Of a stretch of 64,000 nucleotides of DNA, positions 32,585 to 44,582 are shown piece by piece; position 1 is the stretch's first letter; every line of letters begins with the position of its first letter. Position numbers and translations under genes: made by a program. The notes beneath the pieces are model-generated. The model saw only the letters and a list, made by a program, of their open reading frames with translations, had not been told where the DNA came from and did no database searches. Origin of the DNA: Tilletiopsis washingtonensis (taxonomy: Eukaryota; Basidiomycota; Exobasidiomycetes; Entylomatales); contig NW_020312016.1 in assembly GCF_003144115.1 (NCBI RefSeq), positions 196,777 through 260,776 on the forward strand. Direction: 5' to 3'.

Positions 32585-35500
32585 ATGCGCACCCTTGCGC
32601 TCTGGCTCCTCCTGACGCCAGCACTGGCCACCTCGTTCTCCCCAAATGTCCTGCAGCCTTCCTCACTGCTCGCACCGAACCTCTATCCAGAGGCAGAGAC
32701 GGTGCCGTTCCGTCCAGCCGCTGAAGAAGCTCAAGGCGCCGTGACGCGCGCATATCTCATCGAACTCGATGGCGCCGCCAGCAGCTTGGAGCACTGGCGC
32801 AACTGGGCACGTCGCTCAGAGAGCACTGCAAGCCATGCTGAGGCGGCAACGGGCGCTGGCGCCTCGACCTCGACTCCGCGATCAATAGCTCGCTCGCTTC
32901 TCGGTGCTGTGGACGCCCTCACACATCGCTACGGACTCCGAAGCAACGGCACGGATGACTGGCAGAACGGTCAAGCCGAGCAGCCGCAGAGCGACCACAC
33001 GAACAGCAACTTGACCGATGGCCGCCAGGCTTCGAGCGCAATGCTCGGAGACGATGACGGCGCCCCGCCGGTGTACTTCAAGATCCGGCACGAGTTCGAT
33101 GACCCGACTCTGCTGCTGGGCCTCAGCGTGCGCGTTCTAGGCTATACGCCGCGCGCCAGCTCCGGCACCACGGCTGAGGGAACAGGCGATTCGTGGTCCG
33201 CCGATGGTCTCTCGCCCGAGTCGGTGCCGTCACGGCCTACGCCAATGCCCGACGGGCCCTCCTCAGCGGGTCCGCGAGGCTGGAGCCAGCAGCGCGACAT
33301 GCAGCTCCTCAGCACTGCGCGTGGTGTGCTGCGCGTGACGCCCGTCAGGCTCGTGCCGGCACCACGGCCCTGGAACGGACTGGAGCAGGTCGCTTCTGTC
33401 AGCACGGGCAGCTCGAGCAGCAGCATCCGCCGCAGCAACCTGGACATGATCGGCGTTACATCGCTGCATGAGGAGGGCGTGAATGGCAAGGGCGTCAAGA
33501 TTGCCATGATTGACACGGGCGTCGACTGGACACATCCGTCCCTGGGCGCAGGATTCGGGCCAGGTGGGTGATGCCGCGCAAGTCATTGTGCTCTCTCGCG
33601 TGCTGATAGAGTGCCACAATAGGCAAGCGAATCTCCTTTGGCGAGGACCTGGTGGGCGACGACTACGATGGCAGTGAGTGGAAGCGCTGGTCTTGGTGTC
33701 GAGCTGCCTGTTGACTCTCACCTCAGCGAATGATCCTGCGCCCCGGGCGGATCCGTTCTCTAAGGTGAGTTCCGGCGTCGCCTGGCCCGAGGTGTCGTGC
33801 TCATGCCTAGCCGCAGTGCGCTCCTCACGGCACACACATCGCTGGCATCATCGCCGCACGCGCGCCGCCAGACTCCACCTCGCCATTTGCGAACGTGTCG
33901 GGCGTGGCACCGGGCGCCGACCTGGGCGTCTACCGCGTCTTCGGCTGCCGCGGCGGCACGGCGGATGATGTGCTGCTTAAGGCGCTGCAGAAGGCGTGTG
34001 CCAGTGGCGCAGATGTGATCACGGTGCGTAGCTCATGTAAGGACGAAACGTTTAGCCTGTACTCACATCTGCGGCAGATGTCGATCGGCTCGCCGGCAGC
34101 GTGGTCAGACACGCCCACAGCCCGCATGGCCACGTCTATTGCGGCGAAGGGTCGCATCGTGACGGTGTCGGCCGGCAACGATGGTGACGTCGGTGAGCAC
34201 ACAGCGTCGTGCGGCCTGAGCTCCCGCCTGACTTGCTTCACTAGGCCTGTACTACCAGAGCTCGCCTTCCGTCGCGCCAGACATCCTGTCCGTCGCGAGC
34301 GTAAACAGCGCGTATCTGACCGTCTACAATGCGTCGGTATCAAGCGGCGACCGCGATCCGATTGTGAGAGCTTTGCATGCCTGTCCTGCTGCCGCAGCTG
34401 ACGTCTCGATAGCCGTACTACTCCGCGAACGCCTTTGGGCTCAAGGACGCGCAGATCTGGCCCTTTGCGCAAGCGTCTGACCTGACTACGCTGCTCGACG
34501 GCTGTGGCTCGCTGCCCGACTCGGCGCCGGCCGACCTGAGCACGCTGGTGGTCATCGTGCGGCGAGGTGGCTGCGCCCTCGACGTCAAGTTCCGCAACCT
34601 CGCCCGCAACCGCGTGCGCACAGTGCTCGTGGCCAACACAGGTCTCGCGCCGTTCTATCCGATCGGAACGGGCATCGATCGCTCGGCCTTGATTGAGGCT
34701 GCTGCAGCCGACTGGGTGAGTCGAGCTGGGCACCGCTTATGGTTCTGTGACTGACTCCTCGGTCGCTACAGCTGGTGGCACGGTACAACAAGGATCCTAC
34801 CATCGCGTTGAGCTTTCCGTCGACGGGCCCGCTGTCGCTGCCGAACAAGCAGTCGGCAGGCGTCATCTCGCCCTTCTCCTCATATGGGCCGACGTTTGAC
34901 CTGCTTTCCTCGCCGAGTCTTGCAGCGCCGGGCGATCGCATCCTCAGCACCTGGCCGGTCAGCTCTGGCTCGTGGGCGATCCTGAGCGGCACCTCGATGG
35001 CGTGCCCGCACGTGGCCGCAGCCGCTGCGCTGCTGCTGCAGGCTGCAAGAGAGAAGCGCTGGATTGCCGGCGCGCCGACGCATGCCAGCCCCAACCTCGA
35101 CGTTATGGACGTGCGGCGCGTCATCGACCGCCTCCGGAGCACCGCTCAGCCAGGCAGCAACTCGACACGCGCGGCCATGCTAGAGACTGGAGCCAAGCAA
35201 GGCTCGGGCCTATTGCAGGTAGCCGATGCCGTGCGCTTCAACACAAGCGTGAGTTGCAGCCTCGCGCCTCGAGACGCTCTTGCTGATTGCTGTCGCATGC
35301 AGGTGTCGCCGGGCTCGCTCGTGCTTGACCCTGACGCTGCGTTCCCGATGCGCAGGTCGTTCACCGTCAGCAATTCCGGCACTCGCGCTCGCACGTTCCA
35401 GATCCTGCACGAGCCGGCGGGGACAGCGTTGACATACAGCGCAGTGAGTTGCGACTGCTGGGTGCGCACTGTAGTCTGCTGCTAACGCATCGCAGGGCTC

Positions 35501-36572
35501 CGCGTATCCGAACGCCGGACCGGCGCCGCTGGCCGAAGGTCACCTCGAGGTCACGCTGACGCCGCGCATCTTCAAGCTCGAGCCGGGCGCCTCCACCTCA
35601 GTCAGCGTAGAGTTCGCACCGCCCGGCAGCGGCGTCGACAAGACAACCTTTCCGGTGCTGTCCGGCTTCCTGCGCATCATCTCGTCGCCCGTGGTCCTGC
35701 CGGGCGCCGCTCGCATTGCAAAGGCACAGGAGAGTCTGACTGTCTCATACTTGGGTATTGCGACGCCGATCACCTCGATGCAGGTCCTAGACCGCGGCTT
35801 TGGCCTCACATCATCCGGCACGTACTCCATGCCCGTCGTGCTCATCGGCGGCGATCCGAAGAAGCCGCAGACGCTGCCGCGCGCCTACACGTTCCTCGAT
35901 GGCGACCTTCCGGTGCTGGTGCTGCGCCTTCTGTCAGGCACGCGCCGTATCAAGATCGATCTCGTCGAGGACCTTGAAGGCTCGAAGTCCAGCTCCGACA
36001 GCGCAGAGCAAGCTGGCGACGCGACCTCGGATGGCACAGCTCTGCCAGTGCCGAGAGATGTCTCGCACGAAGACGCGATCTACGCGCAGGATGGAAGAGC
36101 GCTTGGCATCCCGAGGCTGCTCTTCCAGGCAGCGGCTGCAGAGGAGCTCCACATCCTGGACATCCGCGCGCCTCCGACGCACGTGCCCATCGCGATCCCC
36201 ACCCGACCGACGTTCGAAACGCCCGCCGGAGAGATCCAGCCGGTCGATTGGACCACTTCGCGCGTCGTTGGCCCCATCGCTTCGTCCGAGCTGCTGCCTC
36301 GCAGTGCAGACTCGGGCTCGTCGAGCTCGTACTCGATCACGTGGGACGGCAGCATCGCAGGCACGCCTGTCCCGACCGGCGAGTATCGCATCCGGATCAG
36401 CGCGCTCAAGCTTGGCGTCGGCGAGCCCGATGCCGGACAGGACGTGGCGGAGGGCGGCGTGCGCTACGATCGCTGGTGGTCGCCGATCATCCGCGTGCAG
36501 CGTGCGTTCGACGATCCGGCAAAGCATGCCGCGGCTTCGAGCCAGCAGGTCGTGTCGCAGGTGCGCGTGTGA
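32585..36572 (+). CDS. Secreted subtilisin-like serine protease (S8) with PA domain (1168 aa)
   Basis: Ten exons: 32585-33563, 33623-33673, 33727-33764, 33817-34023, 34078-34192, 34245-34363, 34413-34715, 34772-35248, 35303-35443, 35496-36572 (sum 3507). Signal peptide MRTLALWLLLTPALATS; a long prodomain to about residue 290. The triad is Asp310 (IAMIDTGVDWTHPS), His360 (CAPHGTHIAGIIAA) and Ser679 (GTSMACPHVAAAAALL), all present; SAGNDG carries part of the oxyanion region. Between His and Ser a PA insert (LVVIVRRGGCALDVKFRNLA) occurs, as in C5a-peptidase/minor extracellular protease type subtilases. After the catalytic domain, beta-rich segments (RSFTVSNSGTRARTFQI and on) resemble the Fn3-like domain of that group. 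Probably degrades external protein or takes part in wall turnover; substrate unknown. Confidence 0.88.
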
Positions 36573-36647
36573 GCACGTCGCATCGAGGCCCACGCGCACC
36601 GCTGGCGGGCTTCGTCTGTATTTATACCATGTCATCTATGCCTGCCA

Positions 36648-39600
36648 TCATGCCAGCTCGTGATGCGCCGGCGAGTCCTGCTGCGTGCGACTGGCTTCCT
36701 TGTCCGCTGTCAGGTCGGTCACGTCCGGTGCCGCATACTCGAGCGCCAGGACCTTCTCCGCCAGGCCAGCATGTGCAGCGCCCTGCTGATCGGGTAGTGC
36801 CTTCTCGTCGGTGTCGCCGGCCGGTGCGGCCGGCGGAGGGGGTATGTTGTCGTCCGGCTCGTCCTGAATCACGCCGCCCATCGCCCGCAGGCTGGCCCAG
36901 GCATGTTCCTGGACCTCGAGATTCTGCGCCAGCGACGCGGCGCGCATGATCTGACCTTGCCTCCGCACGTGCAGCTGCTGCCGCAGATTGCGAGAGAGGA
37001 ACGTCTCGAGCACGCCGACCGGCCAGGTATCGGGCACTGCTGCGAGCACGTCGAGCGTAGGAAGGTGCCGCGCCTGGGTGTTGAGCAGATGTGCTGTCGC
37101 CGTGCGCAGCTCTTGCCTGAAGGAGTGGCGCCGTCACGTCAGAGTGCGCTGCGGCAGGAATGCATCGCGTGACTCACTTCTCGCCGCTGCGCATGTACAC
37201 CTGCAGCAGGTCTCGCAATAGCTGCTGCTTAGTGCTCTCTCGCGTCTTCACGCTCGGCTCGCTGGCGGCCCTTCGCGCGATGAGAGAAGAGTAGAGTGCT
37301 AGGCCGTGCTCTGCAGCGAGCGACTCGGCCAGCATCGGCGACAGCACGGCGCCGGCCTGCAGGCAGTACGCCTCTGCAGAGTTGGCATCGCGCATTTCGA
37401 CGGCAAGGAGCTGGAGCGCCTCTTGATCGCGACGCAGCTGAGGGATATCGCGAGTCAGAGTAGAACTAAAGCGCCCGAAAACAGCGGCTACGCACCTTGC
37501 CGAGAAGGACAGCACGCTCGTACAGCAGCAGCTCCTCGCGCTCGAGACGGTCCAGCAGCGCCTCCGCATCAAGCGTGATTGAGCCTTGCAGCAGCATGAT
37601 GAGCTTGAGGCGCTCGACGATGCTCGAAGCCGAGGCTGCTCGGAGCGCCAAGTGCGCGACAAAGGACTCTGCATAGCCGCCGCTGCGATAGTCGTCGGCT
37701 TTGATAAGGGGAAGAGTCATTCAGCTGACGAGCCGGAAGCTCTTTCACACGCTCCACTCACAGACTTCGGCCATAGCATGCTTCGCTTCGGCGTCGCTTC
37801 CGACGACGCGGCTGATCAAGAGCTCGACGAGCTCAGTGTGCAGCTCGGCAATTGGTGGCTCGCGAGCCAGCACCATGTGCTCCAGGAAGGCCTCGGCCGC
37901 CTGCGGATCCAGCCGCTTGAGCTCTGACAGCGTCTTCTTGTAGTCATCAGTGGCGCCATCCCCATTCGCCAGCGCAGGCCCGCCTGCCTCGCGCGTGAGG
38001 AGCTAATCGATGTGAGCAAATGCAGGCCGGGAGCGGAGAGCCTCACTCACTCGAATGCCGGCATCGGCATCACGCTGCACGACCCAGAGGCTGTGTTTCT
38101 TGATGAGCTGAGAGTCGCCCGAGAATTCCAAGAGCCGCACGACGTCAGCCATGCTGCCCTCGAAGGCTTGGTCCTCGATCTCGCCGTCGATCAGGCTGAG
38201 CAGAGCCGAAATTGTCAGACAGAAGCGCAGCGCAAACGCGCGCAGAAAGCACGCACCGTGTCCAGAGCTGAAGCACGCCTTCCAGATCTCCGCGAGCCTC
38301 GCGCACGGTGGCAAGAGCCGAGAAGAGGCCAGCTTTCTCGAGCAGTGGCTCTGTCTCTTGGAGATCACACGCGTTGTCGGAGCCCAGCAACGCTCTCAGC
38401 GCAGTGCCGTCGCCGCCGAGAGCGAGCAGCTTTGCCAGAGTTGTGTCCGTGATCTAAGTATGGCCGAGGGTCAGCGCAACAACACCTCGCGAGTTCGATC
38501 TGTCACTGACGCGCTCGTCTCTCGCGACAGCCGGCAGGCCCCGAAATGCGATCAGCACATCGCGGATCATGACCTCCGACGTCTCCAGAAGCTGGGCAGA
38601 CAGCTTCTGCGCCAACGCGCTCTCCTCGATGACCAGTGGCGGGACATAGTTGAACTCAAGGCTGCCACGAACTGCGGGCCAGGCGTCAGTAGAGCCCACA
38701 AGGAACCTCGGACACGGCATACTGACTGATGTCTCGGCCAGTGCACTGAGGCAGCGAGGGCAGCAGCTCCTCAAAGATCACAGCCTCCTCTACGCGCGGG
38801 CTAGGAGCCGTCGTGCCGTCCAGCCAGCTGATGAGCAGCGCAGGATCTACGCGCCCGCACTCCAGATGTCGAGTAGCCTTGCGGAACTGCACACTGCGGA
38901 CGAGGTAGAAGGCGAGAAGCAGGGACGCAAATTGCAGAGGCAACTGCGAAGCACGCTTGTGAGCACGCGAGGGCTGCACGGGCAGCAGTCCAGACTCACT
39001 GGTGGCTCTCCTCTGCCAGCGGCGTCCCATGCTGCGTCCACAAGCCCTTCGAGCTGCTCCCAGTCCTGCGCAGCAGCAAGAGCCCGCGCCTTGTCTTCCA
39101 AGCTCTGCTCGCAGATGCAGACCACCTTCTCGCGACCTAGCAAGAGAATCTTGCCTCTCCTGGTCGCACTCTTCGCTTCAGATGCGATCTCTCGCATCTT
39201 GCCGCTCCGCAAGCTGACTGCCGCCTTTCGCAATGGCGGTGATGCGCTGGCAGGCAGAGCGAATGCATCGAAGCCGCTCGACAGCAGGCGCGGCTCGAGC
39301 TCTGCGGGCACTGGCACTCTTGAGACGAGCGCCAGGTTCGCAGCATCATGTGTCTCGAGCACATCATTGCGCAGCAGTGCGTGAATCTTGCCCTGCTCCA
39401 GCGCTGTCCTCAAGAGTCAGCAGGCAGCAGGTCGCAGCAAGTACGCAGCACGCACCAAGCCCGCGCGGATGCTTCGGCCACTCGAGCAGCTTCGGCCTGA
39501 CCTCGCCGTCCGTGCCCACAAAGACGCCGAGCGTGCCGTTCGTCGTGTGGCTCGTGATGAGGAAGTCGCAGTCGTCGCCCTCGGCAGAGGGAATGGGCAA

Positions 39601-40468
39601 GATGCTGGGCCGCTCGGCGGCGGACGGGGCGGATGACGCTTGCGAGATCGGCAGGCCTAGCTCGATGAGCTCGGACGTGGCGAGCGAGAGGAGCGAGTAT
39701 GTCGAAGTCGTCGCGAGGAGCAGAGCTGAGCCCCAGCGGCGAGCGAGCAGGGCTCCAGAAGCGATGGGAATCTCCTGCTCAAGCCTGTGATCAGCTTGTC
39801 GCATACTCCCAGAGAGCTCCCCTTGCATCGCACGCGCATTCCTATGTGCGGCTCCAGCCGCATTTCCGTGCCCCTTGCGTCTGCATGGATCCAAACCACT
39901 CACCTTGAGAGTCTCCCACGCCCTGCCCATCTTGGCGACCAGCACCACCCGGCGCCGCACGACAACAACGCTGACGCGGTTGTCTGCGTCAGGCGCCACG
40001 CCTGCCAGCGCCTGCTGTTCGCGCCGCCGCAACTCCTGCTCGTCCAGCACGACGGCAGCGACGCCGCCAATGCGCGGCAGCCCGGGCAGCGCCTCGAGAG
40101 TGAGGGGATCGAGGAAATGCAGCGTGGACTCTGCGAGCACGAGCAGCACGCCGGCATGGTCTCCCAGCGCCAGCGGGTACAGTCGATCTATGGCCTTGCC
40201 GCTCGACGTGAGCATGCGCGTGCGGTCCAGTACGTAGCCCTCGTCGCCCTGAATCTGGGGTGAGCGCGATGCTCTGGATGCACGAGCAGGCGTCTCGACT
40301 CACGAGCTGGTAGCGGTGCAGGCCGCCATCCGAGGCGCCGACGTACAGCACATCGCCAAACGCACCCTCGGCGCAGCGCACAGAGCGGGCCAGGTTGGAG
40401 GGCGCCCGCGAGGAGCCCTGCAATGGCGGCGGCAGCGCCGGCAGCAGTAGCGGCACCAGGCTCGTCAT
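36648..40468 (-). CDS. Vps39/TRAP1-family tethering subunit, Vps3-like (1043 aa)
   Basis: Likely CORVET/HOPS subunit that recruits tethering machinery to endosomes or the vacuole. Twelve exons: 40304-40468, 39904-40254, 39456-39774, 39000-39403, 38727-38943, 38511-38671, 38257-38453, 38051-38195, 37762-38002, 37496-37698, 37178-37437, 36648-37116 (sum 3132). An N-terminal CNH-like beta domain (DVLYVGASDGGLHRY, HAGVLLVLAESTLHFLDPL, LPRIGGVAAVVLDEQ) is followed by helical repeats (LLAFYLVRSVQFRKATRHL, AEAFLEHMVLAREPPIAELH) and a C-terminal TRAP1/Vps39-type end (LAAVPDTWPVGVLETFLSRN, RQQLHVRRQGQIMRAASLA). Placement as Vps3 rather than Vps39 rests on that end and is inference. The third exon uses the second of two acceptors; the first would hit a stop. 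Confidence 0.75.
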
Positions 40469-40755
40469 GCTGGGCTGGCCCTACGAGGGGGCTGCGAGAC
40501 GCTATGTGCTGTCTCGACTTGCTCGCATGCGCTGCTGCAGTACTGATGGGCTGTGATGCGACGTGCGCAGCTGTAGCTGGAGTAATGAGCGAGCTCGAGG
40601 CGGAGTGGAGGAGCGGATGGAGTGGAAGCAAGGTTCACCGGCGGCGCAACGCGACCTCGAGGCGCGCCGCGCGCACAGGCTTGGCCGCGGCTCTTCTCGC
40701 ACCCCGCGTCGCGCATCTCCAGCCTGCCTCGCCACCACCACCACCCTCCAACACA
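40469..40755. promoter_or_regulatory. Compact divergent promoter of PRP31 and the Vps3-like gene
   Basis: Only 287 bases separate the two ATGs. The PRP31 side ends in a CACCACCACCACC word immediately before the start. No TATA seen. Confidence 0.55.
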
Positions 40756-42881
40756 ATGACCTCGTACGCCGACGAGCTCCTGCTCGACCTCGGCTCCGGC
40801 TCCGACGGCGAGGGCGACGCCTCGCGCTCGCCAAGCCCGGCACCCGCCGCCGGCCCTTCGTCCGCTGCCAACGGCGGCGCCTCCACACAGGCTGCTGCAG
40901 GCGACTCGGACGACGAGGGCGACACGGAGATGCAGCTGCCCGAGGGTGGTACGCTGCCCGCCGCAGAGCTCGATGCGCAGACCGTCGAGACGATGGACGT
41001 CAGCGGCAGCGTGCGCGAGGTGTCGCGGCTGAAGGAGAGCTCGAAGATGAAGGAGATTCTGAAGGTGAGTGCCGCTGCGCCTCTTCAAGGCAAGGGCTGG
41101 TGGGTGCAGCAGCATGCTGAGAGCGCCTCGCTGCAGTCCATTGCACACTTCGCCGCGCTGCCGTCGCCCGAGGTCTCTCAATCGGGCGTGCTCGAGGACT
41201 CGCAGGAGTATCAGCTCATCGTGCGGGCGAACAACCTGGCTGTCGACCTGGACAATGAGATTCTGATTGTGCACAAGGTGAGCCGCAGCACAGCGCAGGT
41301 AAATCCTGCAGCAGCTGAGCGTCGCTTTCACGCAGTACATCCGGGACCACTACGCCCCTCGCTTCCCGGAGCTCGAGTCGCTCATCCCCTCGCCGTGGGA
41401 GTTCGTGCGCGCGGTGCAGGCGCTGGGCAATGACGACGACTTGACGAAGGCGTCGCTGCAATCGATTCTGCCGCACGGCACCGTCGTCGTCATCTCGATG
41501 ACGGCCAGCACGACCAAGGGGCGCCCGCTGCCCGAGCTGGAGTGGAAGCGCGTCGACGAGGCGGCAGAGCTGGTCTTTGAGCTGGAGAACGAGCGGCGCA
41601 ACGTGAGTGCGGCTTGTCCTGTACTATTCTTCAGCCAGCGCTGAGCCGCCCTCGCAGATCCTGCAATACGTCGAGTCGCGCATGACGCTGATCGCGCCGA
41701 ACCTGAGCGCTGTCGTCGGCACGCGAGTCGCGACGAAGCTGCTAGGTGTGGCAGGCGGCTTGACGGGCCTGAGCAAGATTCCGGCGTGCAACATCCATGT
41801 GAGTGGGCGAGCACGCCCAGCATGGCCGTTCACCGCTGATCCACTGCTTCACAGCTGCTTGGTGCTTCGAAGAAGCTGGCATCGGGCGCGTCGAGCGCCT
41901 TCCGCAACCGGCCAGTCGGCTTCATCTTCCAGTCCGAGCTCATCCAGAACGTCGGCGAGGACTACCACCGGCAGGCACAGCGCATCGTCTCGGCCAAGGC
42001 GCTGCTGGCGGCGCGCGTCGACATGGGCGGCTCCGACCGGCACGGCACGTACGGCGCGCGCATCAAGCAAGAGCTCGAGAAGAAGCTTGAGAAGCTGCAG
42101 GAGCCGCCGCCGATCAAGATGACGAAGGCGCTGCCGGTGCCGAAGGAGGGCGGCAACAAGCAGCGGCGTGGCGGACGGCGGTGAGTGCAGCTGGAGCGTA
42201 TGGTGCTGCTGCGACTGACTGTGGCCTGTAGAGCGCGCAAGCTCAAGGAGGCGAACGGCCTCACGGAGCTCAAGAAGCAGCAGAACAGAGTCGAGTTCGG
42301 CAAGGCCGAGGAGGAGGCCGGCGCGTTCGACGAGACGATTGGCCTGGGCATGATGAATGCCGGCAGCAGTGGGCGCGTCAGAGCGCATGTCGCTGGCGCC
42401 ACCTCCAAAGGTGGGTGGTGGTGCGAGCGTATCTGTATGCGCTGTGCTGACAGCTACCGTGCAGCCAAGATGTCGAAGATGAACAAGACTCGTCTCTCTG
42501 CGCTCCGCAGCCGGTCTACCGGCGCAGCACTAGATGCCGGCGGAGACTCGTCGGGCACGGCCTCGTCGCTCTCCTTCACACCGGTGCAGGGTGAGTTGTC
42601 CCCAGTGATGCAGTACGGCCATGGCTGACATGCTGCGCCCAGGCATCGAGCTCGTGGACCCCTCGCGCCAACGAAAGGTCGACGAGGCCAACGCAAAATG
42701 GTGCGCAGTGCTACGCATACCTACCGCAGCACCCTTGCTGACCGCCCTGCACAGGTTCAAGGAGGGCACCTTCTCTCTCGCGCCTGGTGCGCGGGGCACT
42801 GCCATTCCGGGATCATCAGGCGGCGCAGGCAGCATGGGTCCGCCGGCGCTGCCGCCAGCGAAGAAGCCGCGTGTCGAGTGA
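40756..42881 (+). CDS. PRP31: U4/U6 snRNP splicing factor Prp31 (557 aa)
   Basis: Joins U4/U6 to U5 in the tri-snRNP. Nine exons: 40756-41064, 41137-41277, 41336-41602, 41658-41798, 41855-42180, 42232-42410, 42465-42590, 42643-42700, 42755-42881 (sum 1674). An acidic N-terminus is followed by the NOSIC/Nop region: [68 protein letters not shown] and the RNA-binding [16 protein letters not shown]. The conserved C-terminal block ([49 protein letters not shown]) ends in a Lys/Arg tail. Length matches fungal homologues. In a genome this intron-dense and microexon-rich, a standard spliceosome component is expected. Confidence 0.95.
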
Positions 42882-42972
42882 AATGAGATCACACATACGC
42901 ACAGGCAGCAGCGAAAGCACGACGGATGACATTCAGGCTAGGCGGTAGCGCGCCGCGAGGTCCGGGAGACGC

Positions 42973-43630
42973 TCAGTTCTTGATGGCCGCCACTTCGGCC
43001 GCCCAGCCCTCGCACTTGCTGTTGACTGAGTGGGGATTGACGTGAGTTGCCGTGCCGGCCATGCGCGAGGTCCTCGTGCGCTCACTGGAGGCGTACGTCT
43101 TCATCGCCTGTGCACCGCGCCTGTCAGCCCCCATCCGGCGCTACGGCTCATCCCGGCCAGCGCGTGCAACTCACGACAAAGAAGAGCTCCACATACTTGG
43201 CCTGCGCTTCCGCCGGCGGCATACCCTTGTGGCGGGCATGGCTCTGTGCACGACGGTGTCAGTCTGCTCTCCCGCAACCGGCCGCTCGGCTCAGGGTGCA
43301 CCTCATGCATGTATTTCTTCTTGAGGTCTATTGACAAGAAGCCAGGCCCCCGACGTCAGATGCATGGGGCCGAGCAGCGGGATATGGATGACGTACCAAG
43401 CATGCCGGGCTTCTTGTCCGTGTTGTCGCCGTACGTGCCCTGCTGGCCCAGGCCGTAGAAGGCCAGCTTCTCCTGGTTGCTGAAAGAGTCCTCTGGCGGC
43501 GGCGAGGTCAGCCCTGGCACGACGGCGTGTGGGCATGGCACGCACGGAGCTTGGCGCCGCGCGAGGGGTCCGTGAGGATGGCGCGCGCGGCGGCGAACTG
43601 CGCAGTCTGGGGCACGGCGGTGGAGGTCAT
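42973..43630 (-). CDS. ACB1: Acyl-CoA-binding protein (116 aa)
   Basis: Binds long-chain acyl-CoA in the cytosol. Six exons in 658 bases: 43546-43630, 43397-43492, 43302-43327, 43175-43243, 43086-43107, 42973-43025 (sum 351). ACBP landmarks are LAFYGLGQQGTYGDN, DKKPGMLDLKKKYMHE, KGMPPAEAQAKYVELFF and the C-terminal helix WAAEVAAI. The usual W after the KxK...W position is replaced by the MHESHARH region, so ligand contacts may differ from yeast Acb1. Exons of 22 and 26 bases occur. The last acceptor is CACTCAG rather than the nearer CAACAG, because only the former keeps frame. The stop lies 91 bases from the PRP31 stop. Confidence 0.82.
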
Positions 43631-44582
43631 GGTTGCTGGGTGGCTGTGAGCGTGCGTTCGAGTGGCTGCGACGTCGCTGCTCACGAGCTTGTGTAGGTTG
43701 CTGTGTGGTGGTGTGTGGGGTGAGAGAGGCTGTCCCATGCGACGCCCGAGCTCTTGTACGCGGCCAGCGCCGCACCGCTCGCTTCGCCTATCGCTGATCT
43801 CGCTTCGGCGCAAGAGGCCCAGCCAGGTACATAGTGCCTCAAGAGAAGGGCGCAGTGGGGGCGTCTCCTGATCGTCTCGCCGCCGGCCCGTGTCACACTT
43901 ATTGAAGGCGCAGCTAGAGTGCTCGTTCTGCGTCGGGCTCCGGGCAGTGTGTGCTATTTCGGATCCTCTGCTCCGGTGGGGCATCAGCAGGGACTGGTGC
44001 TGGATCGACAGGGGCTGAGGAGGCGCTTCGGGACCTTGCAGCTCGAAGCTCGGAGCCGACGATCTTCGGGGGGGCTGGAGACCGCGCGCAGCCCCTGCCA
44101 CGCCGCCCTCTTGCTCTGTCTGGATTTCAAGCTGAGCACACTGCCTGCTGCTGCGTCGTCCTGCTCTTGCTCGTCTATGTTGATCGAGGGCAGAGCACGT
44201 TGCCAAGCAGCACTGTGGCCGCCCAGCGCAGCACCAATCACTCGACGCCCTCGGCGCTCGGTTGACGCGGGGTTGCGATGCCGCAGGATGGCGTGGCAGC
44301 CGGGCGTCTCTGGCGAGAGCAGGCGAATGCGACCTGGCTGCAGCAGGCAGACACATATCCAACATTTTGAGGAGCATTCTTTGACCTCAAGGCCTCCCCT
44401 CGTGGAGGAAGGAAGAGAAGAGGGTGTCCATGAGCAAGGGCGTGCTTACCTCATCGCGCCCAGGGGTCTGCGCGCGCACGGACGCGCACCCCGCCGGCCC
44501 GAGACCCGAGCGGCCGCCGCGGTGTTCATGTCATGCGCGGCGCTCCCCGCTTCCCTTCTCGCCCCTCTCCTTGTCGCTACCG
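43631..44582. other. Divergent promoter between ACB1 and prolyl oligopeptidase
   Basis: CACCACCACA word on the minus strand at about 43,703 in the ACB1 leader. No other gene supported. Confidence 0.5.

Noticed and set aside
42181-42231. Read-through of the PRP31 intron as coding
   Set aside because: The intron has a clean GTGAGT donor, CTGAC branch and TAG acceptor, and splicing is needed to reach [11 protein letters not shown] in frame.
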